Of a stretch of DNA of 64,000 nt, positions 33,985-48,800 are shown piece by piece. The first letter of the stretch is position 1. Each line of letters begins with the position of its first letter. The notes below the pieces were generated by a model. It was not told the DNA's origin. It saw only the letters and a list, made by a program, of their open reading frames with translations, and searched no databases. A program made the position numbers and the translations under genes. Source of the DNA: Beroe forskalii (lineage: Eukaryota; Ctenophora; Nuda; Beroida; Beroidae); NCBI GenBank assembly GCA_011033025.1, contig WFMF01000007.1:868001-932000 (forward strand), read 5' to 3'.

Positions 33985-35511
33985 ATGACTAAAAGAAAAA
34001 AGATCAAAGTTCACCTTACTAGGACAAGTTTACCATCAGAACTTCTTGAGGAGGCTTTATCAGAAATTGATTTTAAGGTTGATATTGTTGAATCATCTTT
34101 TTTACTAGCTGCTCACAGTAAAGTTAAATATGATCTTTTATGGTGTGGCTGTGATACAGAAGATGCCTTGCCAGCAACATTTCAAAATAGAATTCCTGCT
34201 ATAAAATTTGTGTGCAGAAAGGGCCCTCTATGCCAGTTAGTTAACTTAATGCAAGAGCTTTTCCCTGGAGAATTCTCATTTATGCCTCTTTCTTGGCCCA
34301 TTCCTAGTCATTATGCAGAGTTTTGTCATTATGCATTTACACTGAAAGGATCTTCTAAAAATTCCCAGTTTTATATACTAAAACCAGATGAAGGATCTCA
34401 AGGTGATGGTATCTATCTGTTCAAGTCTCCTACAGACATCACACAAGGGACATTATCACGAAATAGTGTTGTCCAAACATACATTCATAACCCTCTTTTA
34501 ATTGATAATTTTAAGTTTGACTTCAGATTATATGTTCTCATTGCCAAACTAGATCCTCTTGAAGCATATATGTGTAAGGAAGGTTTAGCACGTTTTTGTA
34601 CTGAAAAATATCAGAAGCCAAGTCATAAGAATATTGGTAAGGCATACATGCATCTTACAAACTATTCTTTGAATAAGTATAGTGCTGAATTTGATAGATC
34701 AGAACAAGATTATCTTGGATCTAAGCGCACAGTGTCCTCAGTGATGAAAGCATTAAAAATGAGTGGTATTGATACAGATAAAATATGGGCAAGGATTGAA
34801 GAAGTTGTTTTCAAGACACTGATCTGCATTGCTCCACTGACAAAAGTAGAACAACTCAATATAGAAAATTTCCAAGTCAACACCTCACAATACTTTCACC
34901 TTCTTGGTTTTGACATTTTAATAGATCAAAATCTTAAACCATTTCTTTTAGAAATCAATGGGTTTCCAAGCATGCGAACTGATAGTGAAATTTATGATAG
35001 CTTAATGAATAAAACAACTATTCCAAGCCCTGTTGATCAAAAAGTCAAAAAGATAGCCCTTAAAGGAGCTTTACATATCCTTCTGAAAAACTGCACTGAT
35101 GATTCTTATTGCCCTATAATCCAGCCACCTCTCTTAGAAGGAGAGAAGAAAAAGTATCTCATTTTTGAAGATTGCTGTCAATTATTCACATTATTTATCA
35201 AAAGGTCCAGCCTCCGTAAAGGATCTCTGCTTGGATCATCAGGATTCCGCACATTTGTCAGAACATGTAAAATCTTGCAAATTGTCAGAGGTATAACCAA
35301 TGCTGATATGGACCTTTTATATATTAATGTTTGTCAACAAAGTGACTGTAATTCTGGAAAATGTTTGTCATTTATGTCATTTTATAGGATTCTTTTAACA
35401 TTATCAACAAAAACATTTCCTGAGGATACATTGGTTGCTGGGCTCAGGAAATTTGTTGATGCTTGCTTCAAAAACTATTCACAAACAATGAAAATAACTG
35501 TTGCCAGGTAA
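33985..35511 (+). CDS. Tubulin tyrosine ligase-like polyglutamylase, intronless
   Basis: TTLL enzymes use an ATP-grasp fold to ligate glutamates to tubulin tails. This 508-residue ORF has the full set of signatures: KPDEGSQGDGIYL (133-145), KFDFRLYVLI (177-186), EGLARFCTEKY (199-209), MHLTNYSLNKYS (222-233), GSKRTVSS, then GFDILIDQNLKPFLLEINGF (308-327). The closest groups from memory are TTLL6/11/13-type polyglutamylases. The C-terminal ~115 residues (about 395-508) carry no ATP-grasp motif and look like an EF-hand/p25-alpha-type helical module. The whole CDS is one exon amid intron-rich neighbours and has AT-rich codon use, so a retrogene origin is likely. No poly(A) tract was seen, and a CATGAATTACAG acceptor-like word 20 bp upstream leaves a 5' UTR intron possible. 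The ATG at 33985 precedes a basic KRKK stretch. Confidence 0.85.
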   Translation: MTKRKKIKVHLTRTSLPSELLEEALSEIDFKVDIVESSFLLAAHSKVKYDLLWCGCDTEDALPATFQNRIPAIKFVCRKGPLCQLVNLMQELFPGEFSFMPLSWPIPSHYAEFCHYAFTLKGSSKNSQFYILKPDEGSQGDGIYLFKSPTDITQGTLSRNSVVQTYIHNPLLIDNFKFDFRLYVLIAKLDPLEAYMCKEGLARFCTEKYQKPSHKNIGKAYMHLTNYSLNKYSAEFDRSEQDYLGSKRTVSSVMKALKMSGIDTDKIWARIEEVVFKTLICIAPLTKVEQLNIENFQVNTSQYFHLLGFDILIDQNLKPFLLEINGFPSMRTDSEIYDSLMNKTTIPSPVDQKVKKIALKGALHILLKNCTDDSYCPIIQPPLLEGEKKKYLIFEDCCQLFTLFIKRSSLRKGSLLGSSGFRTFVRTCKILQIVRGITNADMDLLYINVCQQSDCNSGKCLSFMSFYRILLTLSTKTFPEDTLVAGLRKFVDACFKNYSQTMKITVAR

Positions 35512-36816
35512 TTTATACATACTGCACTGTAATAATGTAATTAACATGTATATCTAATGTACATAAACAATTTAGCCTAGAGATAACCTCTTTTACAAAA
35601 TATATCCCTAGATTAGTATACTGTATTAATCAAGTCTTTCATAAGGAAAACATCTTAACTTTTCAAGGGAACATTCTTTTTGAACATCAAATGCTCTTTA
35701 AATGATGTCATATGGAGTTTTAAAATATCTTATTCAATTATCCAATTTGTTTTTTCCATGAATATATATGATGAAAAAGATAATGTAAAATTACTGTCTG
35801 TTTGGTATAATCCTTTGATAATTCTTTAATTGATAAAAATCATAATTTCAAAATATACTTTAAATACTAATGCATTGCTTTTTATATCAATGATGCATGT
35901 TTCAAATCATACATTATAATACAACTGAAGGATTCATTTTAGGGTGAAGTTTATAACTTCAAATTGATACTAGACCATATTATGTAGCCCACTTAGAATT
36001 TGTTAATGATCTATTGTGTTTAATTACAACTTTTTTTCTTACCTGCATTCTACCACTTAATTTTACGAGATTTCATCGGGAAGTCTTTTTAGTAAAAACT
36101 GAATTCTGCTATAAAGGCTGTTTTAGTTCATCTTTAATTGAATTATATCTTTTATTACTTGATACATTTTGGAATAGATTTGATATGAAATAATTTACAC
36201 AGCATTTATGAGATTTGAATAACTTACCAATCAATTATGGATAGTATAAAATTTGTATTCTTGTTTTGTTCAGATTTCAAGTGAAGATATTCATTGTTTC
36301 ACGGTGTTTCAATTGATTGAGATTATATAGCTCATACAGCATTTTAACAGATTAACAACAGTCCCATCAACAAATCGTTATGTCATATTTGGTTAGTTAA
36401 CTGTGTCCACTCCTCTTGTAGACATTCTATTCTATCATGTATTTCTATCCTAATATCCAAGCTAGATTGATCATTTCCTAGCTTGTATGATGCATATTGC
36501 ATAACCTACCCAACCTAGCTCATGATAAATCATTGCACCTAGAAATGTTTTATTGGTAGGGGTACATATCTATTTCTGGCATGACTGAAGACTTCATGAA
36601 GAGATCTTTGTCCATATGGGTAAGTGCTTAAGTGAGATTTTTCTTATGTGAGTTAAAAAGTCTTTTTTACCTATTTGATAGGAAAATTACTATCATACTT
36701 TTCTAGTAACAAGCTGAAGATTTAAGTGCTAGATAGTCAAATGGACCATTGAAGTTAGAATGCATGTTCCAGATTCATTCTTCTGAGAAAATTCCACTTA
36801 ACAAATAATTCTTCAG
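35512..36816. other. TTLL-CCDC88 spacer
   Basis: AT-rich sequence with no recognised gene. It must include the TTLL 3' UTR and the promoter or first introns of CCDC88. The exon encoding the first ~15 residues of the HOOK-like domain was not found. Confidence 0.35.
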
Positions 36817-39800
36817 CTGACACGAACGTTTGAGGACCTTGGACCTCCTTCTAACCTTTACAACTTAGCTGATGGAGAGTTCCTGAATAAGGCTATGTCA
36901 AGCATGTTAGTTCAGAATCTCAATCTGTTTCCTACATATAAAATCGCTGTTGTGGTCTAAACTTAGTACCTATAAACTTAGATCGCTCTGAATTCGATTG
37001 AAACCATGAAAAGTTTTTAAATATTATTCAATATTTTTAAGTATATTGTACAGTGGCACTATTTCAGATCTCCCTCACGTTTTACCATGTTACGAGTTCA
37101 CAAGGATGTTGGGGATGAATCCAAAGCAAGGATTGACAACCTGAATTTCCTGCTCAAGAGCCTTATTGTTTTCTACGAGGTATTGTTATACATTGCAAGG
37201 GTGATTAGGAGATGATGATGGCAATCAATGGACTAATTTTCTTTAGCTATTTTCCAAATTAGTCTACCAAATTATCGAGGTTCATTTGAATTTTGACCCT
37301 TTCCACTATTTCAGGAGGTGATGAACTCAATGCTTGTGACCAGGCTGCCTGACATCAGACTATTAGGACAGCAACCACAATCTTTTGCCTCTACCTCATA
37401 CTGTTATAAATTGTAATTCTTTGATGAGAATGGATACTCGATAGGATCCTCAATCCAAAGACCGAAGTATCATCTTGGAGCCATACTTGGTATTATATTC
37501 TATCTTTTCAATCGAAAGTTTGCTTGATGCACCACGCAGAACAAAATGATTATTATAATATGTTTCACATATCCTAATTGATGCGTTACACAGAGCAAAC
37601 TGATATATTTCCACTCACCGTCAGTCCTCTGTGTTTCAGTTGCTTCTACTGGTGTCCTCGAAGCTCTGATCACTCTGATGCTTGGAGTTGCTTTCCAGGT
37701 ACCTATTAGTATTACACTTCACATATATTTGAAATAAGGGCAGTGCTCGGTTAATCCACTGCCTCCCACGTCAACTCCTTTGTGTGTGATACCAAATGGA
37801 CCAACCCCACGGTTAAATCTGACGTTGCCAACGTCAGATTTAACCGTTTGATCGGTTGATTTGGTATTTTACACAAAGGAGATGACGTGAAAGGCAGTGG
37901 ATTAACCGAGCAGTGCGCCAGTTTCAAAGCGAAGTATGATGTGTCTTATTATGGATGGTTCACATAGACGTGCCAGGGGGAGGGAGGGGTTATCAAAGAG
38001 AAGTGTTTATTGTAACAAATAAATCTGCTGTAGACATGATTACGGGAGTGTCAAGGGAATGATGAAAAACTGATAATGTATTGTGTGTAATATCCCTAAT
38101 ATCCCTTCATTAACTTTACTGCTCAGAAATAATGCAAGAAATCTCTTAAACTAGTTTATTGTATTTAACAGTGTACTACTATCGGATCTATAAATAGAAA
38201 TGGCATCATCAAATTCTATGAAAATTATTCTATGAAAATTATTATAAATCAGTGTGAGAACAAGACGATGTACATAGAAGAGGTACAGCAGCTGCCTGAA
38301 GACATCCAGAAGGAATTAATGACCACTATTCAAGAAGTGAGCGACTGTCAGGCTGATTTGCATGATTATACTTGCGATTAATTATACTATTTAAATATCA
38401 TGAGTATTGAGTATACTGTATTGATAGTATATAATTATTTATGACTAGCATTATGATAATCCCGAGTACCTAGGACGGAATAATATGATAGTTGTACGCA
38501 TAATAGTGCAGAACGATTTATTTGATTAAAGAGTTAAAGTCTTCTTGACTCATCAGTAAAGTAAGAAATAAGAAAGTATGGACTTTTAGGTACGTCTAGA
38601 GATCCTCAAACAAGTGCTTATATCGGCTGTTCAGTCACAAAATTTCAAAACTTATCGCAATGTTGTGTTATCCTTGTACGTAATGTTAGAGACTGAGTTA
38701 AGAAGAAAATGACTGAAGTTAAACGCATGCCACATTTTCATCTTTTCTCTGAGTTTGCAGCTTTTCCATGTTGTTCGTTCCTTTGAACAGTGCACTGTGT
38801 CCAGTAGTAACTACTATCAGCTTACAGTACCTGTGATTTTGTGCTGCTCATTTTCTTCTCTCTTTTACGCTGTTGAGCTCAGATCTTAATTCTTCAGACG
38901 GCTTCAGATCGATGTATTGGTAGGTCTCGAGCTTGTCGAATCTAACTAATCAACATTTCCTGAAATGATCTGTCATATTCTGTGTTCCTTTGATCTATAT
39001 AATTAATATTTATTTTCATTATATATGGTAGTCAATTGTCCATTGAGAACCGAATTTTCAGCTGACAGAAACGAACAGGATCGTTGTTTCAACATACATT
39101 GATACAGACGGAATGGAGAAATCGGAGGTTGGAATTTAATATTTCTATGAAGATTTCCTACCAACCATTATTCTCATGAATAAATATGCAAACATAAATG
39201 GGAATATTATGTTGGGTCGACTTTGCATCATTCAAATGGTTAAAGCTTCATAAAATCAATATGTGTAGGAACTTAACTTGTTGACTACAGCAATCCACCA
39301 AGCACATCCTACCACCTTTTAAAGCACTAGGAGCTCAGCATTATTTAAAACACTTGATAGATGTAAACTTGAGTCTGTTATAGTTTACCCACTGAACATT
39401 GATCAACCAATAAGCACACAGTATCACACAAATACTGTTGTCTGATAGGTTAAACCTAAATGCGCCATGGGGAAGCATCAAGTGCGCATATTATAATACA
39501 CTATACATTGTCAAGCACAAAGTTCGCGAGGGAGGCTGACTGGTAGGTAATTTCCTGTTGACATCTTGACCAGTGACCACTTTGGCTTAGTGGCTTGGTG
39601 ATCTCTATTTAAATGTGATGAATGATAAGATCACCGTCTAAACTCTAAACTTACACTCATTGGAATGCGGATGTAACACTGTAGCAGGCAGATTTCAAAT
39701 TCATGATATTATATTGAATTTATGATATCTATAGAATTACTCATTGATATTTCGTTGTATGAAAGACATCTCATATTCTCATAGTTCATGCATATAGTTT

Positions 39801-42800
39801 GTCTGCATTCTGTATCATGTCACTACAGCACCATGTCGAGTGTCATATATTAAGCTATTATCTCGCCACCTGAACTCAGTGTGGTTTTGTCGAGCTCACA
39901 ATCAAGAGATTAAGTTTCTCTTTGTGGGCAATCAGCGAGGATTTTTCATGAACACAATGCAAAGATTTATAAACTTATAAATCTAGTGGGTACTGCTTAA
40001 ACTTGAAGAATTAAATGCGATTAAAAGCAATCATTTTGGTATTTGAAAAGAAAAACACGGCCTACTAGCTTCGTGACACCCTTTCCATAACATAACAACT
40101 GAGTCTTCCCCATCGATTTTTAGATCTACTCCCACACTAAATAAAACCTTGCATTAGAGGTTACCTCCCACACACCAGTAATTCAGTTTATTCCTCTCCG
40201 AGCGTTATAACACCCCACCCCATCCCACCAAATTACACCCATCCCTCACTCCCACAGTATAACTGTATAACATCCCTTCCCTCCCCACATTATAACACCC
40301 CATCCCCACAGTATAACACCCCCTTCCCCCGCAGGGAGGTAGGGGAGCTATGTAACGAGTTACTGGGGTCCCTGCAAAGTGTCGTGTTGGAGCGCCCCAT
40401 TCCTTTCCCACAGTGTAGTACCCCATCAGTCCCCACTTCCTCGTCCCGCAGGGGACTTACAAAGTATTTGCAAAGTATTTACACAGTACTTCATGAGAAA
40501 TACATCAGAGCAACCCAGGAGAGGGACGACTATCTGGATGCTCAGGTCAGTACTTACAAAAGTCAGTAATTTGTAAGCATGGATGGTTGGATGTGTCGTG
40601 GCCCTCAAGTCCCCGGAAAATGTTATTTGTAACATGGGTGCCCCTTCTGTCCCTTTTTGTCAACTTTTCTACCCCCATTTTTTCCTTTTGGCTCAAAGGC
40701 ACGTCCGCCTTTTAGCATTACTTTTATTCAGAATATGGAGATATTTTGATAAATTTCACTTATATCATTTTAGACCGTTACGTGAAGGTATAACATGTAG
40801 GTATGTTTTTGACCCACAAGCCTAACTGACGATTATTTTTGTGAAGCAATGATCACTCGACACATTCTTTTGAAAATGTATTCTACGAAGCTATGAACAG
40901 CACTTGAACTGGACATTTCATGTTTGATTCGGTTGGATTCTTCAAATTTTTGCGTTGCTCTTTCTTGAATTGTTCCTTGAGTCCTGATCTCATATTCTTC
41001 GAATAATTTAGTGAGACTTTCCTTTGTGATAATCTTAGATTCAATGATTTTGATGCAAATTTTATCACTGTTCAAGTAACACTCACCCTTTACAGTCCGT
41101 GATTTAATGCAACAAACTTTGTACTACATCAGACGTTTTTTCAGAATCTAAAGCCTAGTGCAGTTGTTTGTTAGACTAGCAATGATTCACTGCTCTAGGA
41201 ACCCATAGACATATAAACACGACTTTAATGTGTCAGTGGGTACCAAGTATATCTGCACATCATATCTGACGTTCAGTCCATCCCTGACTGGATTATTTTA
41301 TTCACAGGTCACTTTGACCAATCAGCAAGCGACTTGATTGTCAGCTTCCGTGCTGATTGGTTAACATCGATTTAGGGGATACCATGGGTAAGCTAATAGC
41401 TGTTATAATAAACTGCTAATATTAGACCAGGCCGAAGTCTGTTGCAGCCTGCCGGTGAGACTAGCCGACACGCACACAAATTAACATGAACAAATGTTCC
41501 TAATATTGCAACACCTACCAACGAGAACACAAAAAGACATATACAAATCATCAACTCAGAGTTTGGACACACATCTTTAAGTGCCAAAGATGAATAATTG
41601 GTGATTTTGAAGACCTCAACTTACCGATCTAACCCCTGAATTTGACATCATTCGGACTAACTGTTTGAGTGTGTGGCCTTATTTACACACAGCCACACAT
41701 TTAACACAGCAGTTACAACAATTGAGGGATGTGGAATTTTAAAGGATTGAGTTTCGTTAATCCGAGCCTTACCAACCGTGAGTTTGTATGAGAATAATAT
41801 TAATACCGCACATGTTATGTGTATACCTATTGCGAACATTGTCCCACGTCAAAAATTGGCAAGACTATTTCCAGGGCTCCCCATGAGGTAATTTTCAATG
41901 CTCATGGTCGACAATGTTTATTTACTCCATGCTACTATTCCTACTGAGTATTTACGCCATATAATAGAAACTACGAATAACATATAGTGGGACCTGCTAA
42001 TGTTGATAATTTGCAGCTAAATGGTCACTGGCCATTGTGGCATTTAAATACTGACCAGACCATATAATATCAAAAGCACAGTTGTTGGACGATGTACTTA
42101 TTTTGCGGGAACTATAAAACCCAGAAGATTGAACTATCGGTTGAATGTTTTATGGAAATCGATCATTTGTTTACTTGTTTGTCTCCCATTTCCTGCTGTA
42201 CATATATGTTTGAAACATGAACGGTAAACAGAGTTAGGTAGTTAGACTAGGTTCCTGTTTTCCTGTACATACATGTAGTCCTAAACCTCCCGCGCGCGAA
42301 AAATAGGCGGTTCAACGTCTTCAACTTACTACGTTTCGCTATAATAATGACGTCATCTTAACTGCCCATATTTCTCTCGCGTACTAAAGAAGTAGTAGTT
42401 CTAATGGATCTAAAGAAGAGCAGTACCGGCTGCTTTCAGAAGAGCACAATGCCATGGTTGTGCTGTAAGGCCAAGCATAACACACTACAGACTCTAGGTC
42501 GTAGCTTGGTGGAACAAGCATGTCAATCAGGCTAAATTCATAACAGTTGGATCCATGGTTTTTGGAAAGATTGTTAAGGTGATAAAAAGGAATTTGACAA
42601 GATCCAAAAACGGAGTCTTCCGGGAATATCTAACCTGGGCTGTGCCCACTTGAACCGTTGGAAACTGTTGAATGGTGCTTCTGTGTATGTTTCCACCCGA
42701 ACTTATTTTCCTAAATGTAAATACTAAATGATTATTTGATACCTCAGTTGAATGCTTAGAATGCTATTGAGTCAATGTATAAAATGTATAATGTATCTAT

Positions 42801-45800
42801 AGGCTTGATGTATAGAATTTTACTCCAAATGATTCTTCATTCCCTGCTAAATACCTATATATAATACACATACCCACCCAGTAGTAGCAGTAGTTGGTAT
42901 TACGAGTTTGCGTCTAAATTTGGTATAAGTAGCTATACATGCTCCCGATAGGCTATATTATAGATCGTGTCTTAGAAGCGGTATTATCAGTAAGTTCAGA
43001 ATGTAAGTGGGAAGCTTCTCCGTATTGCTGAATTTCTCAAATGGAATAAATTTAGTTTAATGTTTGGGGAAAATTTTTGGGACTTCTGTGGAAATTTTTT
43101 GCCTACTTCTAAAAATGGCCAATTTTCCTCTTTCAAAATACTAACATACGGAGTAGTCTGCAGACTTTCAGCCAACAATTATTCTTTGTAGGCAACTTCC
43201 AGTCACTGTAAAGTCAGAGTAAGCTATATACTGGATTGCATTGTGTAGCTGATGTAAAGCAATATAAAGCGAGATTTAGAGAGATTGTCTACATGCTTCC
43301 GTTTACTGAGATACCTCTAACTTCCAGCTACACTAACTAAAGCACATTCCGATATTTAAGGGCAAGTTGAATAGGCGGGTAGGATGACCTCATCGTCACA
43401 GCATAACGTGTTAAGCAGATGATTTGGAAACGCTTCATGTTTTTGCGTGTCGGTACTCTACAAGAAGATATACACGATGATTTGTACACAGGTTGTATCT
43501 AGCTTGTACATTCTATCTATGAAATGTATATAATATCTTTCTCTAGATCATAGATCTCCTGTAAACCCTCCCTCTTTTGATAAATAATAGCCCTGGATAA
43601 TAACTTAGAACGGATACAAAGTATAATAATAAGGATGCTGAAGATGTAAAAGTAAGGGGTGTGTGGAGGAAGGAAGTGGTCCGAGTTCATCAGTTTAACG
43701 CTATTTTCGAAAAATAGGCGATTATAATGACGTCATTGTCACAGTTTAACGTAGTGAAAAGATGGTATAGAGTCGCGTACTTTTCCAGCACGACATAAAC
43801 AACATTACCTCATAAGTGTGAGTTATATAGTTCGTGGAATGGCTTCCACATGGCCTGAATACTGGGCATCGTACATACGCGCATGTTATCTTGAATGTGC
43901 TATTTGTCAGATACACTTGACACTTGCCATTGCAACATCAGATAGTATATGTGATGTAAGTGTGGTAAGTGTAAACTGTAATGTTGACTATTGCGTGTGG
44001 TAAGTTTAATATTGAGTGTGGTGAGTGTGGTTAGTGTACTGTGTAATGTTGAGTGTGGTGAGTTTGATATTGAGTGTGGTTAATGTAATGTGTAATATTG
44101 AGTGTGGTAAGTGCAATGTTGACTATTGAGTGTGGTAAATTAAATGTTGAGTGTGGTTAGTGACATGTTGAGTGTTGTTAGTGCAATGTTGAGTGTGGTA
44201 AGTGCAATGTTGAGTGTGGTAAGTGCAATGTTGAGTGTCGAGTGTAGTGCTGTTGGTAGTCTGCCCTCCAAAATCCACATGTCTTAGTGACCACATAACA
44301 TCTGCAATTAACATAATGTGGAACTAGGGGTCCAGACAACAAACTTACTACAAATGAAACAGTATTTACTAAATTACAGTAGGTACTTACTAAAAATAAA
44401 ACAGTAGCTGATGCTAGTTGTTCTGCTTCTTTCTAGGGGTTTCATGTTCTGGTCTCGCTGCCTGTCAGTTTTTCACACTACAGATTTGTTTTTATTCCCA
44501 ATGGTAAACAAGAGCAAGTTTCTTATTTTGGTGATAAAGAGTACTACAAAGCGTTTTAGTATAAGTAACTAGGTATTATTTTACATATACAGTATACATT
44601 ACTATATACAATACGTCATGGTGATTTCTGCATGAAGATAAAAGTGGCAGCAATCAGACCATACATGGTTTTGATTTGTAAGTACCGTGTTTTAAGTGTC
44701 GAGCAAGAAGTACGTTCTGTCTGATGCTCGCAAATCACGATTTCAAACTTTAATAGTGACATCAATCTCAGTGAGCTATCATTATCACGGACCCAGCTAA
44801 TAAGTTCTAACACCTTTGATATTTGGTCACGCATCCTCAGATCATAGTACTATGATGTTGGTGTATCAGGTTAAGATATTATTGTATGTATGTATGTCTG
44901 GCACGTGTGAAAATCACAAAGTTACAACTGGCGATGCCACTCGTACTAAGTTTCCAGTTGGCAGTTACTCTTATTAGAGTTTCCAGTTACTCTCATTAGA
45001 TTTTCCAGTCATGGTGGAATGCTGAGAAACTTTTCAGTTTCGAGATAAGAGTTTAAAATGTACATCGTACGATGTAAATAATATGATGTGTTTTTGCTGC
45101 TTCTAAATCCCGTGATCCCATGCTAAATTTAAACTGTGGTCATCAGTCGTGTTATTTGAACAGTACGTACACCCCCTTAAACTCAACTGAGCTTGACATC
45201 AAAATAATCCTCCTTTTCACACTTCAAATCTTCTGAAGAATGACTAGAGCTGCTAAATCATGATATCAGAATATTAGTCTTTCTTCCAAATTTTCAAGAT
45301 CAAAATTAAAAACTCTATTTTATCCATCCTACAACAAAAATAAGTTCTTCCCCACAAATCACAGTAGCGTCGCAACTTGTAATGTTATCTTTCTTGTCTC
45401 ATGATAAGTCGGTCATACACCACTATAATCTAGCCATGAAGGCGTTATCATGCTCTGCTGAATACAACACATTTTCTCACGAATTTACCGTTGTTGTTGT
45501 TTATAACATTGGCGGCCCCACTTTTAATGTCTTTACAAGACCTGTTATAACACAGCTATTCTGCTGCTTGAGAAAGGAAAAATATTATTGTAATTCAGTG
45601 TAGTAAAAGCTGTACGTAGCATTTTATATGATGCTTTCTTAATAAGGACTTGAAATGGTCAATTAATAACGGCACTCGATCTTAACATCGCTAGAGGCAT
45701 ATTTGGCTCCAAATGTAGTACTGTCGTTATTATCTTCAATATTCATCTACATTTCAGTTATTAGAGTTTTCATTACGAATATTAAAAACGTGGCCCGTTG

Positions 45801-48800
45801 ATTCAACTTTGAAGTGTAGACACAGCTTTAGTGTTCTTACTTTGCTATCATGTAAGCTCTAGACCTGGCTATCAGCCAAGGTCCTGAAAAACAGAACATC
45901 ACAAGTCGATACTCGATATATAAGAAAATGTCGCGAAAGTGTTTCCCGTTTACTTTTTTTAAAACAAGCATAAATGTTAAACGGACTACCGATTCTATGT
46001 CCGATTCCACGACAAAGTTGCGATAGTCCATCTGTTTAAAACATGTTACACGAGTAGTTATTGGTCGGCTGATATCATCGAGTGGCGAAGCCACGAGATG
46101 ATGTCAGCCGACCAATAACGCTCTTATTTTCCAACACGCAACAACTCTTAACCAATAGCAGTTCATTCATGTGCCCACAAGGTGCTGTCCTGTGACTGTA
46201 TGTAATAATTTCGTGTCATTTTCGCGGCACATCTATTGGCGGTGAGCTAGATCACGTGATACGCATCATCATCACACGTGACACAGCGTATTAGATACAG
46301 TGAGATACCCTGAGATATCTTACGGCTGGAGAAGCTGCTGCAATACGCAACAGACATGCCTCACAGAACTATATCGAAGGAAGTAGAATCATCTTTAATT
46401 TGAACTTTGTTGTAGTGCTGTTGTCTATTGTCTAAAACAGGTTACCTCAGTACTTATAACTTATCAATGAGATTTTGGAAGTGCGTTTTTGGAATTTCTG
46501 TTCATTAAAAACTCCTACTAATTAGTTATTAGTGCACAGGTCGCACGAATTAAGTGACGCACTTATTTAGGTACATAGTTGTTACACAGTACTATACGCA
46601 GTACGCACGTAACGAATTTTTAAACGGTGACGAATGAAACGAATTTTTCAAAGCCCAGGGATAATTATAATTTTTCGTGAGATTATGTCTCAAAATCAGG
46701 AAAAATTTTCGAAAGCGTGAATTCTGTTGTGATTTCATAAAACATTTCCATTTTCCTTAATTTGAAATATGAAATAAGTGCCGAATTTCGGCTAAATTTT
46801 TGACAAATTTAACAACTACCTATGCCTATTTAACCAAGCAAGGTAACTGACTACTGTGGTTATCTCTCGCATAAATTCAGCTTAGAAAGTAAAAATTACG
46901 TCAGATTTCTTGTTTCGAATAGCGAATTGATCACGTTAAATCGCCTATTTTCCGTGCAAGACCTACATAGTTGCATACCGCACGCTTCTCCCTTCGGACT
47001 GCTGCACCTCTTTGGCATTGTTCCAGCCGTGAGCAGTGAGATATCGATACACCGAAAGTTATTTAACGGCTATATATCCGATACAAGTTCTGGTGCTTGC
47101 TTCACAAGCACGGTGCTCAGCAGGATATCCTATGTGACTGGTTGAGAGGGCATCACGTGCGCTAGTCACGTGGTTATTCGGCTCGGGCACGCTCAAGCCA
47201 CGAGTGCAGGGGCAGGGGTAGTTGGAAAATAATTTACTGTATATCCGCTTCATCTGCATTTGCAGATCACGGTGTAAGTTGTTAAGGTGCGCGCGCGTGA
47301 CAATTAGGCGATGTTAGATGAGGTCATCATCATAGCACAAAGTGGCACTTTAACGATGCTAATCCATTTTGTGCGCGTGTGAGTGTGTATAAATGGAAAT
47401 GTGACAAACAAGTCTGGCACACAAACCACTGTGACAAGCCTTCTCTCTGGTACTTTAGACTGGAGTGATCTACTGGATGTGATTCCAGTGTTGCCATGGT
47501 AACACTGTACATCATATATGTTATGTTATATACTTACTGTACATGTATACAGCTCAGTACAAGGGATATATTATTACCAAACATAATGAGATGATAAAGT
47601 TTGTGTTAGCAGTCGTCAATTATAGATGAGGTGTAATTCAAACTTGTAATTATAAGTTTCAATTTAAAATTACTAACTATATACGCACAGCATCTTTATC
47701 CACAAAGAACAGAGATTGCAGTGACAGAAGTGCTGGAGTTTCCTGGAATTGTTGACTATCGTGGCACGATTTGGAGCATCTAGCTGGTTTATATTTGAGA
47801 CGGTTTGAGATGCTATCAATTTCCATGATTCCGCGATCTGATGATGGTGTAATTAAGTCATTAGACGTACACACTCGACTGATAATGAGATAATGAGGAT
47901 GCTCTTGATTCAAAGTGGAGAGAATCATCTCTACGAGTCACAATGTGACTCGTAGAGATGGTACTCAGTACTCACCTGTCACATGGTCTAGAAACTTCGA
48001 ATGATTTTATTGTGGTAGAAAACACTGCTGGTACAATTCATTTTTTAATGAACAGCGTTACTGAACAGTCAAATATTCAAAAAATGTGGAAATCTTAATT
48101 GATCAATATGTGGCAGAAAAACCTATACAATTCATTTCACAATTATTCACAGTCACAATTTTTGGGTGTCTGATTGGTGGTGAAATCACTAGCGTTCATT
48201 TCCTTGATATACGCGAGAACGGGTTGGAATAAGTATGTACTATCTTTAGGTTTTAGGTTGTCAAGTCAAAGACATGACAGATTCATTAGGTTCGGTGTTA
48301 GGGTACGGATAATAGGTATCCTGGTATTGTTATCAGGAGTTAGGTTCTGTGCTAAGGTACTGCTCTGGCATTATCATTATCAGGAGTTAGGTTCTGTGCT
48401 AAGGCACTGCATTATCATTATATCGGGAGTTAGCGGAGGTGTTAATAACTTATATCACTCTATGAGGATTCCCTGGTAGTATAGAAATGCCAGGTATACT
48501 TCACCCACGAGCCTGCTAACGGGGTGTCCTGTCATCACTTCCTTCCCTGTAGGAGCACTACCTGGGCTGTAGTGACGTCATTATCAGGGGTTAGAGTGGG
48601 GCGTTGATGACATCACACTGCCTGGGCTGAGTGATGTTTATACGGAGCATATAGCTCTTCTACTCCTGTTCTGGGGAAAGTGAAGAACAGAGCATAAGAC
48701 TGACTTTATTGCTAACTCGAGAATGCGGTACATAGCGCTCTGGAGATATTCCAAGTTTCGTCACTGCTCTCAATAGGATTCCATCTTTAGATAGATCTCA

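Noticed and set aside
36817..40545. True HOOK gene instead of CCDC88
   Set aside because: The N-terminal HOOK-like domain fits both, but the coiled-coil motifs (SARIYRDEIDALRSKA, KMKEERIAVLEDR) match girdin/Daple better.
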